From Streptomyces cellulosae (GTDB lineage: Bacteria; Actinomycetota; Actinomycetes; Streptomycetales; Streptomycetaceae): a stretch of 64,000 bases of DNA. Shown piece after piece: positions 26,378-35,606 of the stretch. The notes beneath the pieces were generated by a model. It was not told the DNA's origin. It did no database searches and was given only the letters and a program-made list of their open reading frames with translations. Where the stretch lies: the NCBI RefSeq assembly GCF_000721105.1, contig NZ_JOEV01000035.1, positions 1-64,000 of the forward strand. The letters are read 5' to 3'. Each line of letters opens with the position of its first letter. Within the stretch, counting starts at the first letter, position 1. The position numbers and the translations under genes are program-made.

Positions 26378-27572
26378 TGTCCAGCCGGTTGCGCACGAAC
26401 TGCGGGTCGGTCACCGTCCCGGTGGCCGGGTCCGTGTTGCCGGTCCCGAACTGCAGTACCGGCGTGTGCACATGCCCGCCCGGCAGCACGTCGTGCAGCC
26501 CCAGCCGGTCCCGCAGCAGCGTGGCCCGGTAGGCGACCTCGTTGGACAGGTAGTCCCCGCCGCCGCCCGCCCGGGCGCTCGACCCGGGCGTCGGCCCGTC
26601 CGGCCGGACGACCGGCTCGGTTCCTCCCGCCGGGATCTCGGTCACCGCCGTGTTGTCGTACACGGGGAACCGTCCGGTGTCCGCGGCCACGATCTTGGCG
26701 TACGGCAGGGTCGTCGTCGTCCACTGCGGTTGCGAGGCCGGGTCGGTGACGGGGACGGTCCCGGTCACGCCGACGTTGTCGTTGTCGCCGAATCCGCCCC
26801 GCCAGGCCCCGTTGGTCCGCTCCACGTCGAAGCGGCCCACGCGTCCCTGGCTCACGGTGGTGAAGAGGTCCACCTTCTTCAGATGCGGCCGCAGGGTCCG
26901 CTCCACCGTGCCCTCCGTGAAGTCCCGCCACCGCACCGGGAAGACGACGGTCTCGACCCGCGCCGGCCCGTCGGCCGTCTCGATCACCGTGCCGTCGAGC
27001 GCGAGCGCGGTGGCCCCGGACGGGTTGGAGATCCGGATGTCCCGGTCCAGCGTGAACGGATCGAACCCGGTGACGAGAATCCGCCTGACCTTCTTGCCCC
27101 GCGGAAGGCGGACGGTGGTCTGCCCCCGCGAGGTCCGCTCCAACTCGCCGAGCAGCGCGGCGCGTTGTGTGTCGGACAGGCCGAATCCCGGTGCCCAGGT
27201 GCGCACCTGGCGGGTCATCCCCAGCCGCGCCCAGTACAACGGCCGGTCGTCGTCCCGGCTGAGGTCGCCTCCCGCGGGCCCTCGCCCCTGCGCCCGCTCC
27301 ACGGCCCGCCGCCACAACGCCGACCCGTCCCGTACGACGAGCCGGCGGGCCTCGGAGTACGAGCCCGCCGAGCCGATTTCCCGCGCGAACTCGGCGGTCA
27401 GGACGTCGAATCCGGACCGCCGGAGTATCTCCTGCGGCACCGTCCCGTCGAGCCGCCGCTCCTCGACGGTGGCCGAGAGCGCGGTCCCGGCGGTCGCGGT
27501 GGTGGTGGGGGCCGCCAGCCCCGCCAGCAGGGTGAGTCCGAGGACACCGATCCGAACACGTGAAGAAGCCAA
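26328..27572 (-). CDS. Secreted pyroglutamyl-peptidase-like protein (C15) lacking the catalytic Cys
   Basis: 414 residues with an N-terminal signal peptide (VLGLTLLAGLAAPTTTATA). The C-terminal half shows the C15 fold: ILVTGFDPF near 165, SNPSG, and a GGHVHTPVLQFG block holding the expected catalytic His near residue 369. The family's catalytic cysteine normally sits in a GxYxCN context; here the matching segment is DYLSNEVAY with Ser at about 343. The N-terminal 150 residues are an extra domain not found in canonical ~215-residue enzymes. It may be a non-catalytic or serine-variant extracellular protein. It overlaps the EI24 gene tail to tail by 50 bp. Confidence 0.78.
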   Translation of the reverse strand: MASSRVRIGVLGLTLLAGLAAPTTTATAGTALSATVEERRLDGTVPQEILRRSGFDVLTAEFAREIGSAGSYSEARRLVVRDGSALWRRAVERAQGRGPAGGDLSRDDDRPLYWARLGMTRQVRTWAPGFGLSDTQRAALLGELERTSRGQTTVRLPRGKKVRRILVTGFDPFTLDRDIRISNPSGATALALDGTVIETADGPARVETVVFPVRWRDFTEGTVERTLRPHLKKVDLFTTVSQGRVGRFDVERTNGAWRGGFGDNDNVGVTGTVPVTDPASQPQWTTTTLPYAKIVAADTGRFPVYDNTAVTEIPAGGTEPVVRPDGPTPGSSARAGGGGDYLSNEVAYRATLLRDRLGLHDVLPGGHVHTPVLQFGTGNTDPATGTVTDPQFVRNRLDIIAQVRSILAVAAGSE

Positions 27573-27690
27573 GGCAGTTCAAGCCTTTCTGTCGCCGTGG
27601 GGGAAGCGCTGCTGCTGCCGGTCGGCGCAGTATCGCGTGACGGAAGTGGTCTACGCCATGGGGCGTGACTCAGGCGACGGGCGGCGAAGG

Positions 27691-27777
27691 GGGGCCACTC
27701 GGTGGGTCCACTCGGTGGGTCCGCTCAGTGGGGATCACCCAGTGGGGTTCACTCGGCGGGGGTTCACTCGGTCGGGG
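27691..27777. repeat. Tandem ~13-16-bp units at the tetR 3' end
   Basis: About six imperfect copies of a unit like TCACTCGGTGGGG run through the tetR stop codon. Read on the minus strand each carries a version of the last codons (Pro-Thr-Glu) and a TGA stop. Confidence 0.75.
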
Positions 27778-28345
27778 GCGACTCGCCCAGCAGCGCCAGG
27801 AAGTCCCGGAACGCGCCCGGCATGTCCACCGAGTCAGGGTCCAGCAGCCACTGGTACTGCAGCCCGTCCATCACCGCGACGAGGAGAGGGGCCGCGCGCT
27901 CGGGGGTGAGTCCGTTCGGCAGGCGGTCGCCGTACTCCGTGCGCAGGGCCGCCACCATCGACGCCCGGACCCGGACGTAGCGCTCCGTGAAGTACTCCCG
28001 CGCCGGATGCCCGTCCGTCACGCTCTCGCCGAGCAGCGCCGAGAAGGTCTGCACGATTCCCGGGCGCGTCGCGTTGTACTCGACGAGCGACGCGAGCAGT
28101 TCCGGCCGCCAGGTCCCCGCCGAGACGGCGTCCCACTTGTCGCGCTCCTCCAGCACGGCGACCAGCAGCGCGTCCTTGGCCGGGAAGTGGTGCAGCAGAC
28201 CCTGCTGGGTCAGCCCGACCCGCTCCGCCACCGCTGCCAGGCTCGCCGCCCGGTAGCCCCGCTCGGCGATGACCTCCAGGGCCGCCCGGACGATCTCGGC
28301 CCGCCGCTCCTCGCCCCGGGCGCTGGTCCTCTGCCTGGCGTTCAT
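27764..28345 (-). CDS. TetR-family transcriptional regulator
   Basis: 193 residues from ATG 28345 (MNARQRTSARGEERR). Two upstream in-frame ATGs (28363, 28372) lack ribosome sites, while GGTGAC precedes 28345. The helix-turn-helix is LAAVAERVGLTQQGLLHHFPAKDALL; the ligand domain is TetR_C-like. It is divergent from a GH3 beta-glucosidase gene 124 bp away and probably represses it. An inverted repeat covering its own start region (28344-28363) suggests autoregulation. The C-terminal codons are part of a tandem array that continues downstream. Confidence 0.88.
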   Translation of the reverse strand: MNARQRTSARGEERRAEIVRAALEVIAERGYRAASLAAVAERVGLTQQGLLHHFPAKDALLVAVLEERDKWDAVSAGTWRPELLASLVEYNATRPGIVQTFSALLGESVTDGHPAREYFTERYVRVRASMVAALRTEYGDRLPNGLTPERAAPLLVAVMDGLQYQWLLDPDSVDMPGAFRDFLALLGESPPTE

Positions 28346-28363
28346 GACGTCACCGTACGTCAT
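28344..28363. promoter_or_regulatory. TetR operator candidate
   Basis: Perfect inverted repeat ATGACGT-N6-ACGTCAT lies over the tetR start codon, facing the beta-glucosidase promoter region. The 20-bp length and symmetry are typical of TetR-family operators. Confidence 0.6.
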
Positions 28364-28468
28364 CTCGACCATCGTAAAATAACGGCAACATAACGAAACC
28401 TACCGATCGCCAGGTAAACGATGCACGATGGAGCCACCGCACGGACGCGTCAATGAGGAGGCACCGCC

Positions 28469-30913
28469 ATGGCGGCACCCTTGGGAACCACCCCGGCCGA
28501 CACAACCCGCGAGGCCGCCGTCGAGGCCGCCCTCCGCAAGCTGGACCTGGACGCCAAGACCCGGCTCCTGTCCGGAAGGGACATGTGGTCCCTGCCCGCC
28601 CTCCCCGAGATCGGGCTGCCCTCCCTGGTCATGTCGGACGGCCCCATCGGCGTCCGGGGCGTGCGCTGGACCGCCGACGACCCGTCGGTCGCGCTGCCCT
28701 CGCCGACCGCCCTGGCCGCCACCTGGGACCCGGGGCTCGCCCGCCGGGCCGGGGTGCTGCTCGCCCAGGAGGCCCGCCGCAAGGGCGTCCACGTGCTGCT
28801 CGCGCCCACCGTCAACCTGCACCGCTCCCCGCTCGGCGGCCGTCACTTCGAGGCCTACAGCGAGGATCCGTATCTCACGGGCGTCATCGGCTCCGGCTAT
28901 GTGACCGGCGTCCAGTCCGGCGGCGTCGGCACCACCGTCAAGCACTTCGTCGCCAACGACGCCGAGACCGACCGGTTCACCGTGAACAACCTCGTCTCCG
29001 AGCGTGCCCTGCGCGAGCTGTACCTCGCCCCCTTCGAGGCGATCGTCGAGAACGCCCGCCCCTGGGGCATCATGACCGCCTACAACTCGGTCAACGGACC
29101 CACGATGACCGAGCACCACCGGCTGGTGAACGAGATCCTGCGCGGCGAATGGGGCTTCGACGGCTTCAACGTCTCCGACTGGACCGCCGCCCGCTCCACC
29201 GCCGGCGCCATCGAGGGCGGCCTCGACGTCGCCATGCCCGGCCCGCAGACCGTGTACGGCGAGGCCCTCGCACGGGCCGTACGGGACGGCGAGGTGGCCG
29301 AGGCCAAGGTCGACGCGGCCGTCCGCAACGTCCTGCGGCTCGCCGCCCGCGTCGGCATCCTGGAGGGCGCCGAACCGGTCGTCACCGAGCTGCCCGAGAC
29401 CGTCGACGGCGAGTCGCTGGCCCGCGAGATCGCCCGCCGCTCCTTCGTCCTGGTCCGCAACGAGAGGGCCGCGCTGCCGCTGAAGCCGGACGGCACCGTC
29501 GCGTTGATCGGTGCCGCCGCCCGCGACGCCCGCGTCCTCGGCGGCGGCTCCGCCACCGTCTTCCCGGCCCGGACCGTCTCCCCGCTCGACGGACTCACCG
29601 CCGCCCTCCCCGACGGCACCCTCACCTATGTCGTCGGCGCCGACCCGAACACCGAACTCGCCGCCGCCGACAAGGGCTTCGAGCTGCACGCGGTCTGCCG
29701 TGACGCCACCGGCACGGTCCTCGGCACCGGCACGGCACCCAGCGGCCTGCTCCAGTGGATGGGCGACGACCTGCCCGAGGGCGTCACCCACGACACCCTG
29801 CACACCGTCGAACTCACCGGCACCTTCACGCCGCGCGAGTCCGGCCCGCACACCTTCGGCATCAAGGGTCTCGGCGCGTTCACCCTGCGCATCGACGGCA
29901 CCACGTACTACGACGACGTCCAACGCCCCACGACGGACGACCCGTTCGTCACCTTCTTCGGCGCCCCCGAACCCCGCGCCCAGGTCGAGCTCACCGCAGG
30001 CCACCCGGTCGAGGTCTCCCTCACCCACATCGTCCAGCTCCCCGCGGACATCCCCATGAAGGTCGTCTCCTTCACCCTCGCCCACCAGGAGCCCCAGCGC
30101 GACCCGGACGAGCTGATCGCCGAGGCCGTGGCGGCCGCCCGTGCCGCCGACACGGCCGTCGTCGTGGTCGCCACCACCGAACGCGTCGAGTCGGAGGGCT
30201 ACGACCGCACCGACCTCGTCCTCCCCGGCCGTCAGGACGACCTGGTCCGCGCGGTCGCCGCCGCCAACCCGAACACCGTCGTGGTCGTCAACTCCGGCTC
30301 CCCGGTGGAACTCCCGTGGCGCGACCAGGTCGCCGCCGTCCTGCTGAGCTGGTTCCCCGGCCAGGAGGGCGGCGCCGCCCTCGCGGACGTCCTCACCGGC
30401 GCCCACGAGCCCGGCGGCCGGCTGCCCACCACCTGGGGCTCCCTGGCCGACGCCCCGGTCACCCAGGTCACCCCCGACAACGGCGCCCTCCCCTACAGCG
30501 AGGGCGTCTTCATCGGCTACAGCGCCTGGGAGAAGGCGGGCCGCACCCCCTCTTACCCCTTCGGCCACGGCCTCGGCTACACCGACTGGACCTACGAGTC
30601 CGTCGAGGTGCGGGGTACGACCGTGACGGTCCGCGTCCGCAACTCCGGCACCCGCGCCGGCCGCGAGGTCGTCCAGGTCTACCTGGCCCCCGCCGAGCCC
30701 GACGCCGACCGCCCGGCCCGCCGCCTGGCCGGCTTCGGGGGAGCGGAGGCCGCCCCCGGCGAGGTCGTCGAAACCACCGTCGAACTACCGCGACGCGCCT
30801 TCGAGACCTGGGACGAGAAGACCAACTCATGGTCATTTGTGAAGGGTTCGTACGAAATCCAGGTGGGCCGCTCGATCTCCGACCGCCGGCTCACCGCGAC
30901 CATTAACGTCTGA
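28469..30913 (+). CDS. GH3 beta-glucosidase with inserted PA14 domain
   Basis: 814 residues from ATG 28469 with AGGAGG upstream. The GH3 N-terminal barrel has the nucleophile Asp237 in GFNVSDW and the substrate loop KHFVANDAETDR. The second domain is interrupted by a PA14 module (about residues 400-540, including FTPRESGPHTFGIKGLGAFTLRIDG), then resumes (VVVATTERVESEGYDR) and ends with a fibronectin-III-like domain. There is no signal peptide, so it acts inside the cell on imported glucosides or xylosides. The divergent TetR gene and intergenic palindrome indicate substrate-responsive control. Confidence 0.93.
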   Translation: MAAPLGTTPADTTREAAVEAALRKLDLDAKTRLLSGRDMWSLPALPEIGLPSLVMSDGPIGVRGVRWTADDPSVALPSPTALAATWDPGLARRAGVLLAQEARRKGVHVLLAPTVNLHRSPLGGRHFEAYSEDPYLTGVIGSGYVTGVQSGGVGTTVKHFVANDAETDRFTVNNLVSERALRELYLAPFEAIVENARPWGIMTAYNSVNGPTMTEHHRLVNEILRGEWGFDGFNVSDWTAARSTAGAIEGGLDVAMPGPQTVYGEALARAVRDGEVAEAKVDAAVRNVLRLAARVGILEGAEPVVTELPETVDGESLAREIARRSFVLVRNERAALPLKPDGTVALIGAAARDARVLGGGSATVFPARTVSPLDGLTAALPDGTLTYVVGADPNTELAAADKGFELHAVCRDATGTVLGTGTAPSGLLQWMGDDLPEGVTHDTLHTVELTGTFTPRESGPHTFGIKGLGAFTLRIDGTTYYDDVQRPTTDDPFVTFFGAPEPRAQVELTAGHPVEVSLTHIVQLPADIPMKVVSFTLAHQEPQRDPDELIAEAVAAARAADTAVVVVATTERVESEGYDRTDLVLPGRQDDLVRAVAAANPNTVVVVNSGSPVELPWRDQVAAVLLSWFPGQEGGAALADVLTGAHEPGGRLPTTWGSLADAPVTQVTPDNGALPYSEGVFIGYSAWEKAGRTPSYPFGHGLGYTDWTYESVEVRGTTVTVRVRNSGTRAGREVVQVYLAPAEPDADRPARRLAGFGGAEAAPGEVVETTVELPRRAFETWDEKTNSWSFVKGSYEIQVGRSISDRRLTATINV

Positions 30914-30937
30914 CCGCGGGAACCATCCCCCACAAGC

Positions 30938-30973
30938 AGCCCCGGCCCGGGACCTGACCCCCGGGCCGGGGCT
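30938..30973. terminator. Bidirectional terminator between beta-glucosidase and galM
   Basis: A 14-bp perfect stem (30938-30951 with 30960-30973) and 8-nt loop lie 25 bp after the beta-glucosidase stop and face the convergent epimerase gene. Confidence 0.85.
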
Positions 30974-31004
30974 CGTGAGCGACACACCTCTGGTGAGCGA
31001 TGCG

Positions 31005-31077
31005 CCTGGCGGCGGGAGAACCCGTACACCTGGCGGCCGCAGGAACCCGTACACCTAGCGGCTGGAGAACCCGTACA
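31005..31077 (-). repeat. Three 24-25-bp tandem copies of the galM 3' end
   Basis: Units start at 31005, 31029 and 31054. The third is the gene's own last codons (YGFSSR) plus TAG; the others repeat it with the stop changed (CCAG instead of CTAG). Confidence 0.88.
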
Positions 31078-32026
31078 CCGTCTGCGACCGGAACACCTCG
31101 CCCGGCCGCAGCACCGTGCTGGGGAACTCCGGACGGTTGGGGGAGTCGGGGAAGTGCTGGGTCTCCAGCGCGATCCCGTCACCGGGGGCGAAGGGCGCGC
31201 CCAGGTGGTCCGCCGTGTACAGCTGGAGACCGGGCTCGGTGGTCGCGACGGTCAGCACCCGGCCCGACGCCGGGTCGTGCAGTTCGGCGACCTCGACCGG
31301 GGCCGGCGTCACGCCCTTGTCGAGCACGAAGTTGTGGTCGTAGCCGGCGCCCACCTTCCGTGCCGCCCGGAAGTCGAAGCGGGTCCCCGCCACCTCCTCC
31401 AGGACACCGGTCGGGATCAGGTCCGCGTCCACCGGCGTGTACCGGGACGCGGCGATCCGCAGCTCGTGCCCGCCCGCGCTGCCCGACCCGCCCAGGTCGA
31501 AGTAGCTGTGGTTGGTCAAGTTCACCACCGTCGGCGCGTCCGCGACCGCCTCGTACCCGATCCGCAGGGCCCCCGACTCCTCCAGCGTGCAGGTCGCCGT
31601 GACCTCCAGCCGCCCCGGAAAGCCCTCCTCGCCGTCCGGACTGACCCGGCTCAGCCGCACCCCGTGCGCCACCGGCTCCACGTCCCACACCCGCTTGTCG
31701 AAGCCCCGCTCGCCGCCGTGCAGGGAGTTGGGCGGGTTGTTGGGCGCCAGCACGTAGGTCTCGCCGTCCAGCGTGAAACGGCCGCCCGCGATCCGGTTCG
31801 CGTACCGCCCGACCAGCGCGCCGAAGTACGGCTCCGGGTGCGCCAGATAGCCGTCCAGGTCCGCGAACCCCAGCACCACGTTCCCCGCGCGTCCGTCCCG
31901 GTCCGGGACCTCCGCCGACTGCACGATCCCGCCGTACGACAGGATGCGTACGCGGACACCCGCCCGCTCCAGGGTCCAGCGGTGAACCGGGGTGCCGTCG
32001 GGAAGGGTGCCGAAGAGTTCGTTCAT
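31055..32026 (-). CDS. Cytoplasmic aldose 1-epimerase
   Basis: 323 residues with no signal peptide. Family motifs NRIAGG, SLHGG, NLTNHSYFDLGG (catalytic His) and LETQHFPDSPN (catalytic Glu) are present. It is shorter than the Tat-exported paralogue at 2965-4113. It probably equilibrates anomers of sugars released inside the cell, for example by the convergent beta-glucosidase. Its last 24 bp form part of a three-copy tandem array. Confidence 0.9.
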   Translation of the reverse strand: MNELFGTLPDGTPVHRWTLERAGVRVRILSYGGIVQSAEVPDRDGRAGNVVLGFADLDGYLAHPEPYFGALVGRYANRIAGGRFTLDGETYVLAPNNPPNSLHGGERGFDKRVWDVEPVAHGVRLSRVSPDGEEGFPGRLEVTATCTLEESGALRIGYEAVADAPTVVNLTNHSYFDLGGSGSAGGHELRIAASRYTPVDADLIPTGVLEEVAGTRFDFRAARKVGAGYDHNFVLDKGVTPAPVEVAELHDPASGRVLTVATTEPGLQLYTADHLGAPFAPGDGIALETQHFPDSPNRPEFPSTVLRPGEVFRSQTVYGFSSR

Positions 32027-32053
32027 GTGCGGAACTTTAGGTCACCCTCAGGA

Positions 32054-32947
32054 TCACGCCTTCTTCCCCGTGACCGTCCGATAGGCGATCTCCGCCAGCC
32101 GCGCCTGACCGTTCACGCTCGGGTGGAACCAGTCCACGTGGCTCAGCTGGTCGGTGCCGAAGCGGTACTCGTACACCGCGCCCCCGTCGAACCGGCAGTG
32201 GCGGTCCTTGGCGCAGACCTGCTCCAGCACCTTGTTGTAGTCCTGGACCCGCTTCGCGACGGTGTCCCGCCGCTGAGTCGCCACCGCGTCCAACGCGTCC
32301 GCGTCACCCAGCATGGACGGGCACAGGCCCAGCTTCCACACCTGCTTGCCCACCGGGTTGGTCCGGCCCTCGGACCACAGCCGCTTCAGATTCGGCACGC
32401 TCGCCACGAACACCTGCGCGTTGGGCGCGCTCTTGCGCAGGGTGCTCATCGCGTCCTCGAAGCCGGCCCGGAAGGCCGTCACCGAGGTCATCGCCGCCGT
32501 GCTGTTCCGGCAGGCGTCGTTCGCGCCCACCATCACCGCCACCAGATCCGGCTTGCGGGCCGCCGCCCGGCCCATCTGACTCGGCAGATCCGCCATCCGC
32601 GCCCCGGTCACGGCGTAGTTCCAGCTCCGTTCGGCCGCCCTCGCCCGGCCCAGCAGCCGTACCGCGAGACTGTCGACCTGGGCGCTGCCTCCCGTGGCCC
32701 AGGACACCTCCGGACAGTCCGTCAGCACCGCGCAGGCGTCGAAGCCCCGCGTGATGGAGTCCCCCACGGCCGCGACCGAGGCCGGACTGCTGTCCCACGT
32801 CGGCGTCGGAGACGGCTTCGCCTTGTGGGCGCCGGTGCCGCTCGGGCCCGGCGAGTCGCCGCCGACGGCATCACAGCCGGCGACCCCCAGAACAGCCACC
32901 GCCGCAGCGGCGAGAACGGCACGCGAGCGATGACGCTGCTTCCGCAT
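32054..32947 (-). CDS. SGNH/GDSL-family lipoprotein hydrolase
   Basis: 297 residues from ATG 32947 (MRKQRHRSRAVL), with GGATC upstream. A lipobox (VLGVAGC|D) gives surface anchoring, followed by a Ser/Pro linker. The catalytic serine is in AVGDSITRG, the oxyanion-hole Asn in MVGANDACR, and the Asp/His pair in DWFHPSVNG near the C-terminus. It would hydrolyse esters of lipids or acetylated polysaccharides at the cell surface. It is 27 bp from the galM gene in the same direction but has no functional link visible. Confidence 0.87.
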   Translation of the reverse strand: MRKQRHRSRAVLAAAAVAVLGVAGCDAVGGDSPGPSGTGAHKAKPSPTPTWDSSPASVAAVGDSITRGFDACAVLTDCPEVSWATGGSAQVDSLAVRLLGRARAAERSWNYAVTGARMADLPSQMGRAAARKPDLVAVMVGANDACRNSTAAMTSVTAFRAGFEDAMSTLRKSAPNAQVFVASVPNLKRLWSEGRTNPVGKQVWKLGLCPSMLGDADALDAVATQRRDTVAKRVQDYNKVLEQVCAKDRHCRFDGGAVYEYRFGTDQLSHVDWFHPSVNGQARLAEIAYRTVTGKKA

Positions 32948-33249
32948 CCGGTGGTGATCCCCTCGGTCGACACGCGATGGACCGCCCATCACGACCCCGT
33001 ACTGCCCTTGCAGACCTTCCGGCCCTTGCACCTATGACAACGCACGGGAGTTCCCGACCACGCTCTGTGGAACGTTTCGCACCCATACAAGCGTCCTGCC
33101 GGGTGAAAGGCGGGTGTTTCGGGGCACTGGGACCGACGGTACGTCACACTCCTCGCCCCGCCGCACGGTAGCCTCGCCATCAACGTGGCTGCCCTGCCAC
33201 CGCCGCCATGCCAGCCTGCAAGACTGTCCCGCTCTGCCCGGAGGTCCCG

Positions 33250-33744
33250 GTGACGACACGTGGAGTTCTGTACGTGCACTCCGCGCCGCGCGCGCTGTGC
33301 CCGCACGTCGAGTGGGCCGTCGCCGGGGTGCTCGGCACACGCGTCAACCTCGACTGGATCCGGCAGCCCGCCGCCCCCGGCACCTGGCGCTCCGAGTTCT
33401 CCTGGCAGGGCGAGGTGGGCACCGCCTCCCAACTGGCCTCGGCACTGAGAGGCTGGCACCTGCTCCGCTTCGAGGTCACCGCCGAACCCTGCCCCACGGC
33501 CGAGGGCGAGCGCTACAGCTGCACCCCCGAACTCGGCATCTTCCACGCCGTCACCGGCATCCACGGCGACATCCTCATCCCCGAGGACCGCCTCCGCGCG
33601 GCCCTGCAGCGCTCCCAGCGCGATGAGAGCGACCTGGAAGCGGACATCGCCAAACTCCTGGGCAAGCCCTGGGACGACGAGTTGGAACCGTTCAGGTACG
33701 CGGGTGAGGGCGCTCCGGTGCGCTGGCTCCACCAGGTCGTCTGA
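33250..33744 (+). CDS. DUF3145-family protein
   Basis: 164 residues from GTG 33250 with GGAGGT four bases upstream. The sequence (TTRGVLYVHSAPRALCPHVEWAVAGVLG; ELGIFHAVTGIHGDILIPEDRL; GKPWDDELEPFRYAGEG) is highly conserved across actinobacteria as DUF3145. It has no membrane segment and no catalytic signature that I can name. The function is unknown. It is convergent with the fab operon. Confidence 0.85.
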   Translation: MTTRGVLYVHSAPRALCPHVEWAVAGVLGTRVNLDWIRQPAAPGTWRSEFSWQGEVGTASQLASALRGWHLLRFEVTAEPCPTAEGERYSCTPELGIFHAVTGIHGDILIPEDRLRAALQRSQRDESDLEADIAKLLGKPWDDELEPFRYAGEGAPVRWLHQVV

Positions 33745-33872
33745 GAAACGCGCGGTGGGCCGACGCCCCCTCAGGGGCACGCGGCGCCGTACGGATTCGC
33801 GGCTCCGCCGCGTACGCGCGAGCACCCCACCACGGCCCGCACGCGCCATGCTGCGGACGGCACCATGGCGAA

Positions 33873-33902
33873 TGGCCCGACCTCCCCAAGGAGACCGGGC
33901 CA
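33873..33902. terminator. Terminator of the fab operon
   Basis: Outer arms TGGCCCG (33873-33879) and CGGGCCA (33896-33902), an internal loop and inner arms CTCC/GGAG form an interrupted hairpin 19 bp beyond the fabF stop. Confidence 0.65.
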
Positions 33903-33921
33903 CTGTCAGTTCACGGCACCG

Positions 33922-35202
33922 TCACACCGAACGGAACGCCAGGACGACATTGTGCCCGCCAAACCCGAACGAGTCGTTCAGGGCGGCGATACGGCCCTCC
34001 ACGGGCAGCTTGCGTGCCTCCCCGCGCACCACGTCGGCGTTGGCGGCAGCCTCCGGGTCGAGGTTCTCCACGTTGATGGTCGGCGGAGCCACCCGGTGGT
34101 ACAGGGCGAGGACCGTCGCCACGGACTCCACGCCGCCCGCGCCACCGAGCAGGTGACCGGTCATCGACTTGGTCGCGGAGACCGCCATGTGGTCCGCGTC
34201 GTCGCCGAACACCTTGCGCAGCGCCTTCAGCTCGGCCACGTCACCGGCCGGCGTCGACGTCGCGTGCGCGTTGACGTGCACGATCTCCGCCGGGTCCAGG
34301 TCGGTGCCGTCCAGCAGGTTCTGCAGGGCGTGCGAGATGCCCCGCCCCTCCGGCTCCGGCTGCACGATGTCGTGGGCGTCGGCGGAGATGCCCTGCCCGA
34401 CCGCCTCGGCGTACACCCGCGCACCGCGGGCGGCGGCGTGCTCGGCGGACTCCAGGACGATCACGCCGGCGCCCTCGCCCAGGACGAAGCCGTCGCGGGC
34501 GATGTCGTAGGGACGCGAGGCGCCCTGGGGGTCGTCGTTGTTCTTGGACATCGCCATCATGTTGCCGAACGCGGCGATGGGCAGCGGGTGGATCGCCGCC
34601 TCCGTACCACCCGCGACGACGACGTCGGCGCGGCCGGTGCGGATCATCTCGATGGCGTAGCCGATGGCCTCGGCGCCCGACGCGCACGCGGAGACCGGCG
34701 TGTGCACGCCCGCCCGGGCGCCCACGAGCAGGCCCACGTTGGCCGAGGGGCTGTTCGGCATCAGCATGGGGACGGTGTGCGGGGAGACGCGGCGGACGCC
34801 CTTCTCCTTCAGCACGTCGTACTGGTCCAGCAGGGTCGTCACGCCGCCGATGCCGGAGGCGATGACCGCGCCGAGCCGGTCGGGGTCGACGTCCCCTTCG
34901 GACCCGTCCTCCCCGGCCTTGCCGGTGAAGCCGGCGTCCTTCCAGGCCTCCTGGGCCGCGATCAGCGCGAACTGCGCCGAACGGTCCAGGCGGCGGGCCT
35001 GCGGCCGCGGAATGACCTCGGTCGGTTCCACGGCGATCTGAGCGGCGATGCGGACCGCCTGATCGGCGGCCCACTCCTGCTCCAGGGGCTTGACGCCGGA
35101 CTTGCCGGCGACCAGGCCCTCCCAGGTAGAGGCTGCGTCGCCACCCAGCGGTGTGGTTGCGCCGATACCGGTGACGACCACGGTGCGATTGGTCGAGCTC
35201 AC
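33922..35202 (-). CDS. fabF: Beta-ketoacyl-ACP synthase II (FabF)
   Basis: 426 residues from GTG 35202 with GGAGAAAG upstream. The Cys-His-His catalytic triad of condensing enzymes is present: Cys173 in SACASGAEA, His in HVNAHATSTPAGD and His in SATKSMTGHLLGGAGG. It elongates acyl-ACP with malonyl-ACP in type II fatty acid synthesis. It is last in fabD-fabH-acpP-fabF, 76 bp after acpP. The order and lone condensing enzyme (no chain-length-factor partner) distinguish it from polyketide synthase clusters. Confidence 0.97.
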   Translation of the reverse strand: MSSTNRTVVVTGIGATTPLGGDAASTWEGLVAGKSGVKPLEQEWAADQAVRIAAQIAVEPTEVIPRPQARRLDRSAQFALIAAQEAWKDAGFTGKAGEDGSEGDVDPDRLGAVIASGIGGVTTLLDQYDVLKEKGVRRVSPHTVPMLMPNSPSANVGLLVGARAGVHTPVSACASGAEAIGYAIEMIRTGRADVVVAGGTEAAIHPLPIAAFGNMMAMSKNNDDPQGASRPYDIARDGFVLGEGAGVIVLESAEHAAARGARVYAEAVGQGISADAHDIVQPEPEGRGISHALQNLLDGTDLDPAEIVHVNAHATSTPAGDVAELKALRKVFGDDADHMAVSATKSMTGHLLGGAGGVESVATVLALYHRVAPPTINVENLDPEAAANADVVRGEARKLPVEGRIAALNDSFGFGGHNVVLAFRSV

Positions 35203-35278
35203 GGGAATTCTTTCTCCAACGGATCGGGATTCAGCGGCGCCACCGCCGGGTGGCGGGGCAGGCGACCGGCCTGACGGA

Positions 35279-35527
35279 TCAGGCCTGGTGCGTGAGGATG
35301 TAGTTGGTCGCGTCGCCGACCGTCTTGAGGTTCTTGACGTCCTCGTCGGGGATCTTGACGTCGAAGCGCTCCTCGGCGGCGACGACGACCTCGACCATGG
35401 ACAGCGAGTCGACGTCCAGGTCGTCGGTGAAGGACTTGTCCAGCTGGACGTCCTCAACCGGGATGCCGGCGATCTCGTTCACGATGTCGGCGAGACCGGC
35501 GACGATCTCTTCCTGAGTGGCGGCCAT
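35279..35527 (-). CDS. acpP: Acyl carrier protein of fatty acid synthesis (AcpP)
   Basis: 82 residues from ATG 35527 with AAGGAG upstream. The phosphopantetheine site is Ser41 in DLDVDSLSMVE; the protein is acidic with the normal four-helix ACP length. It carries growing acyl chains between FabD, FabH and FabF, which are encoded around it. Confidence 0.97.
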   Translation of the reverse strand: MAATQEEIVAGLADIVNEIAGIPVEDVQLDKSFTDDLDVDSLSMVEVVVAAEERFDVKIPDEDVKNLKTVGDATNYILTHQA

Positions 35528-35606
35528 GGTGGGCGCTCCTTCGTAGATGTTCAGAGGGTGTTGGCTGTGGTTCCCGTACCGGACCCGAAGATCCGGCACG
35601 AAGTGC

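Noticed and set aside
28400..30568. 722-codon open frame on the minus strand over the beta-glucosidase
   Set aside because: Antisense shadow of the GH3 gene, dominated by Gly/Asp/Val with no domain, while the plus frame shows full GH3 motifs and a ribosome site.
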